A DNA stretch of 6,612 nt. It comes from Thiotrichaceae bacterium (GTDB lineage: Bacteria > Pseudomonadota > Gammaproteobacteria > Thiotrichales > Thiotrichaceae). The position numbers were made by a program, and so were the translations under genes. The notes under the pieces were generated by a model. That model saw only the letters and a list, made by a program, of their open reading frames with translations. It was not told the DNA's origin and did not search any database. The stretch lies in NCBI GenBank assembly GCA_027024625.1, contig JALVRY010000454.1:1-6612 (forward strand), read 5' to 3'. Positions 6,060-6,612 of the stretch are shown piece by piece (the first letter of the stretch is position 1; each line of letters starts with the position of its first letter).

Positions 6060-6612
6060 GTGCAAAAAGAAACACCAAACCAGCAAAGAACACTTCGTTA
6101 TGGCTATACAACAGGGGCTTGTGCCACTGCCGTCAGCCTTGCAGCTGCTACACAACTCCTTTGCCCTAAAAGTACACTTCATTCTATCCAGATAAGCCTC
6201 CCTAAAGGGCAGCAAGTCAGTTTTCAAATCAAATCTTGTTATGCCACAAAACAAGGTGTAATTGCCTTCACTCAAAAGGATGCAGGGGATGATCCAGATG
6301 TTACCCATCAAGCAATAATTAACGCTGAAGTTATTTTGTCAAAACAAAAAGGAATCCACTTTCATGCAGGAATAGGCGTTGGAAAAGTAACCCGAAAAGG
6401 TTTACCGATTGCAGTTGGTGAAGCCGCAATCAACCCAACACCACGTAAAATGATACAGGAACATTTACAAGCCTTAGCTGCTAAAACCAATTATAACGGT
6501 GGGTTTAAAGTTATTATCGGAGTTGAAAATGGCGTTGAGCTTGCTAAACAAACCATGAATGCTCGTTTAGGCATTATTGGTGGTTTATCCATACTCGGCA
6601 CAACTGGCATTG
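6060..6612 (+). CDS. cbiD: Cobalt-precorrin-5B (C1)-methyltransferase, N-terminal part
   Basis: CbiD methylates C1 of the corrin ring with S-adenosylmethionine during ring contraction in the cobalt-early (anaerobic) cobalamin pathway. It is cytoplasmic. The 184 complete codons in the window carry the family signatures: GYTTGACATA (15-24), KDAGDDPDVTH (73-83), GIGVGKVTRKGLP (104-116), INPTPRKMI (124-132) and a GGLSILGTTGI segment at the window edge. The gene runs off the right end; the full protein is usually about 350-380 residues, so roughly half is seen. There is no ATG start in this frame. GTG at 6060 puts 14 residues before GYTTG, which fits the family, with a weak GGA 9 nt upstream. GTG at 6012 would add 16 residues with a too-close AGGA, and is the alternative. 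It is separated from upstream genes by a terminator and likely starts its own transcript, perhaps with further cob/cbi genes beyond the window. Confidence 0.93.
   Translation, partial: MQKETPNQQRTLRYGYTTGACATAVSLAAATQLLCPKSTLHSIQISLPKGQQVSFQIKSCYATKQGVIAFTQKDAGDDPDVTHQAIINAEVILSKQKGIHFHAGIGVGKVTRKGLPIAVGEAAINPTPRKMIQEHLQALAAKTNYNGGFKVIIGVENGVELAKQTMNARLGIIGGLSILGTTGI

Noticed and set aside
6122..6137. GCCACTG-type sequence resembling part of a cobalamin riboswitch box
   Set aside because: It lies inside the conserved cbiD coding sequence (GACATAVS region) and is explained by the protein; no other riboswitch parts are near.
6051..6311. Minus-strand open frame opposite cbiD
   Set aside because: It is the antisense shadow of a securely identified gene and has no family features.

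Overview
The window looks like a chromosomal piece of an AT-rich (roughly 40% GC by eye) gammaproteobacterium that makes cobalamin. This rests on protein character. The DapC-type succinyldiaminopimelate aminotransferase, the BtuR/CobO-type adenosyltransferase, the stand-alone 5'-nuclease and the small membrane-anchored HExxH protein all read as gammaproteobacterial. No rRNA, tRNA or other taxonomic marker is present, so genus-level placement is not possible.

Layout: positions 1-556 hold no convincing gene. They contain two structured non-coding elements: a long imperfect hairpin (about 21-125) and a MITE-like inverted-repeat element (about 365-526). Next come a membrane-anchored putative zinc metalloprotease (557-1330), cobO (1398-1997) and dapC (2133-3332), all on the plus strand. 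A stand-alone 5'-3' exonuclease/flap endonuclease-like gene (3343-4269, minus) converges on dapC with only 10 bp between the stops. A very AT-rich intergenic stretch of about 500 bp follows. It ends with a third copy of the repeat motif found in the 365-526 element, just ahead of a gene for an exported, very basic protein built from three tandem beta-type repeats (4769-5842). A strong intrinsic terminator (5866-5903) closes that gene. The window ends inside cbiD (from 6060), preceded by a perfect 8-bp dyad, a consensus -10 and a leader hairpin.

Function: CobO and CbiD belong to adenosylcobalamin synthesis (late corrinoid adenosylation, and C1 methylation with ring contraction in the cobalt-early pathway). 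They are separated by unrelated genes, so the pathway looks scattered here rather than in one operon. DapC serves the succinylase branch of diaminopimelate/lysine synthesis. The nuclease acts on DNA replication or repair intermediates. The metalloprotease-like protein and the triple-repeat basic protein are both predicted to act outside the cytoplasm and have no assigned partner.

I see no CRISPR array, toxin-antitoxin pair, phage module or intact transposase, and no clear new multi-gene system. The least explained items are the dispersed repeat family, the triple-repeat basic exported protein and the metzincin-like membrane protein.
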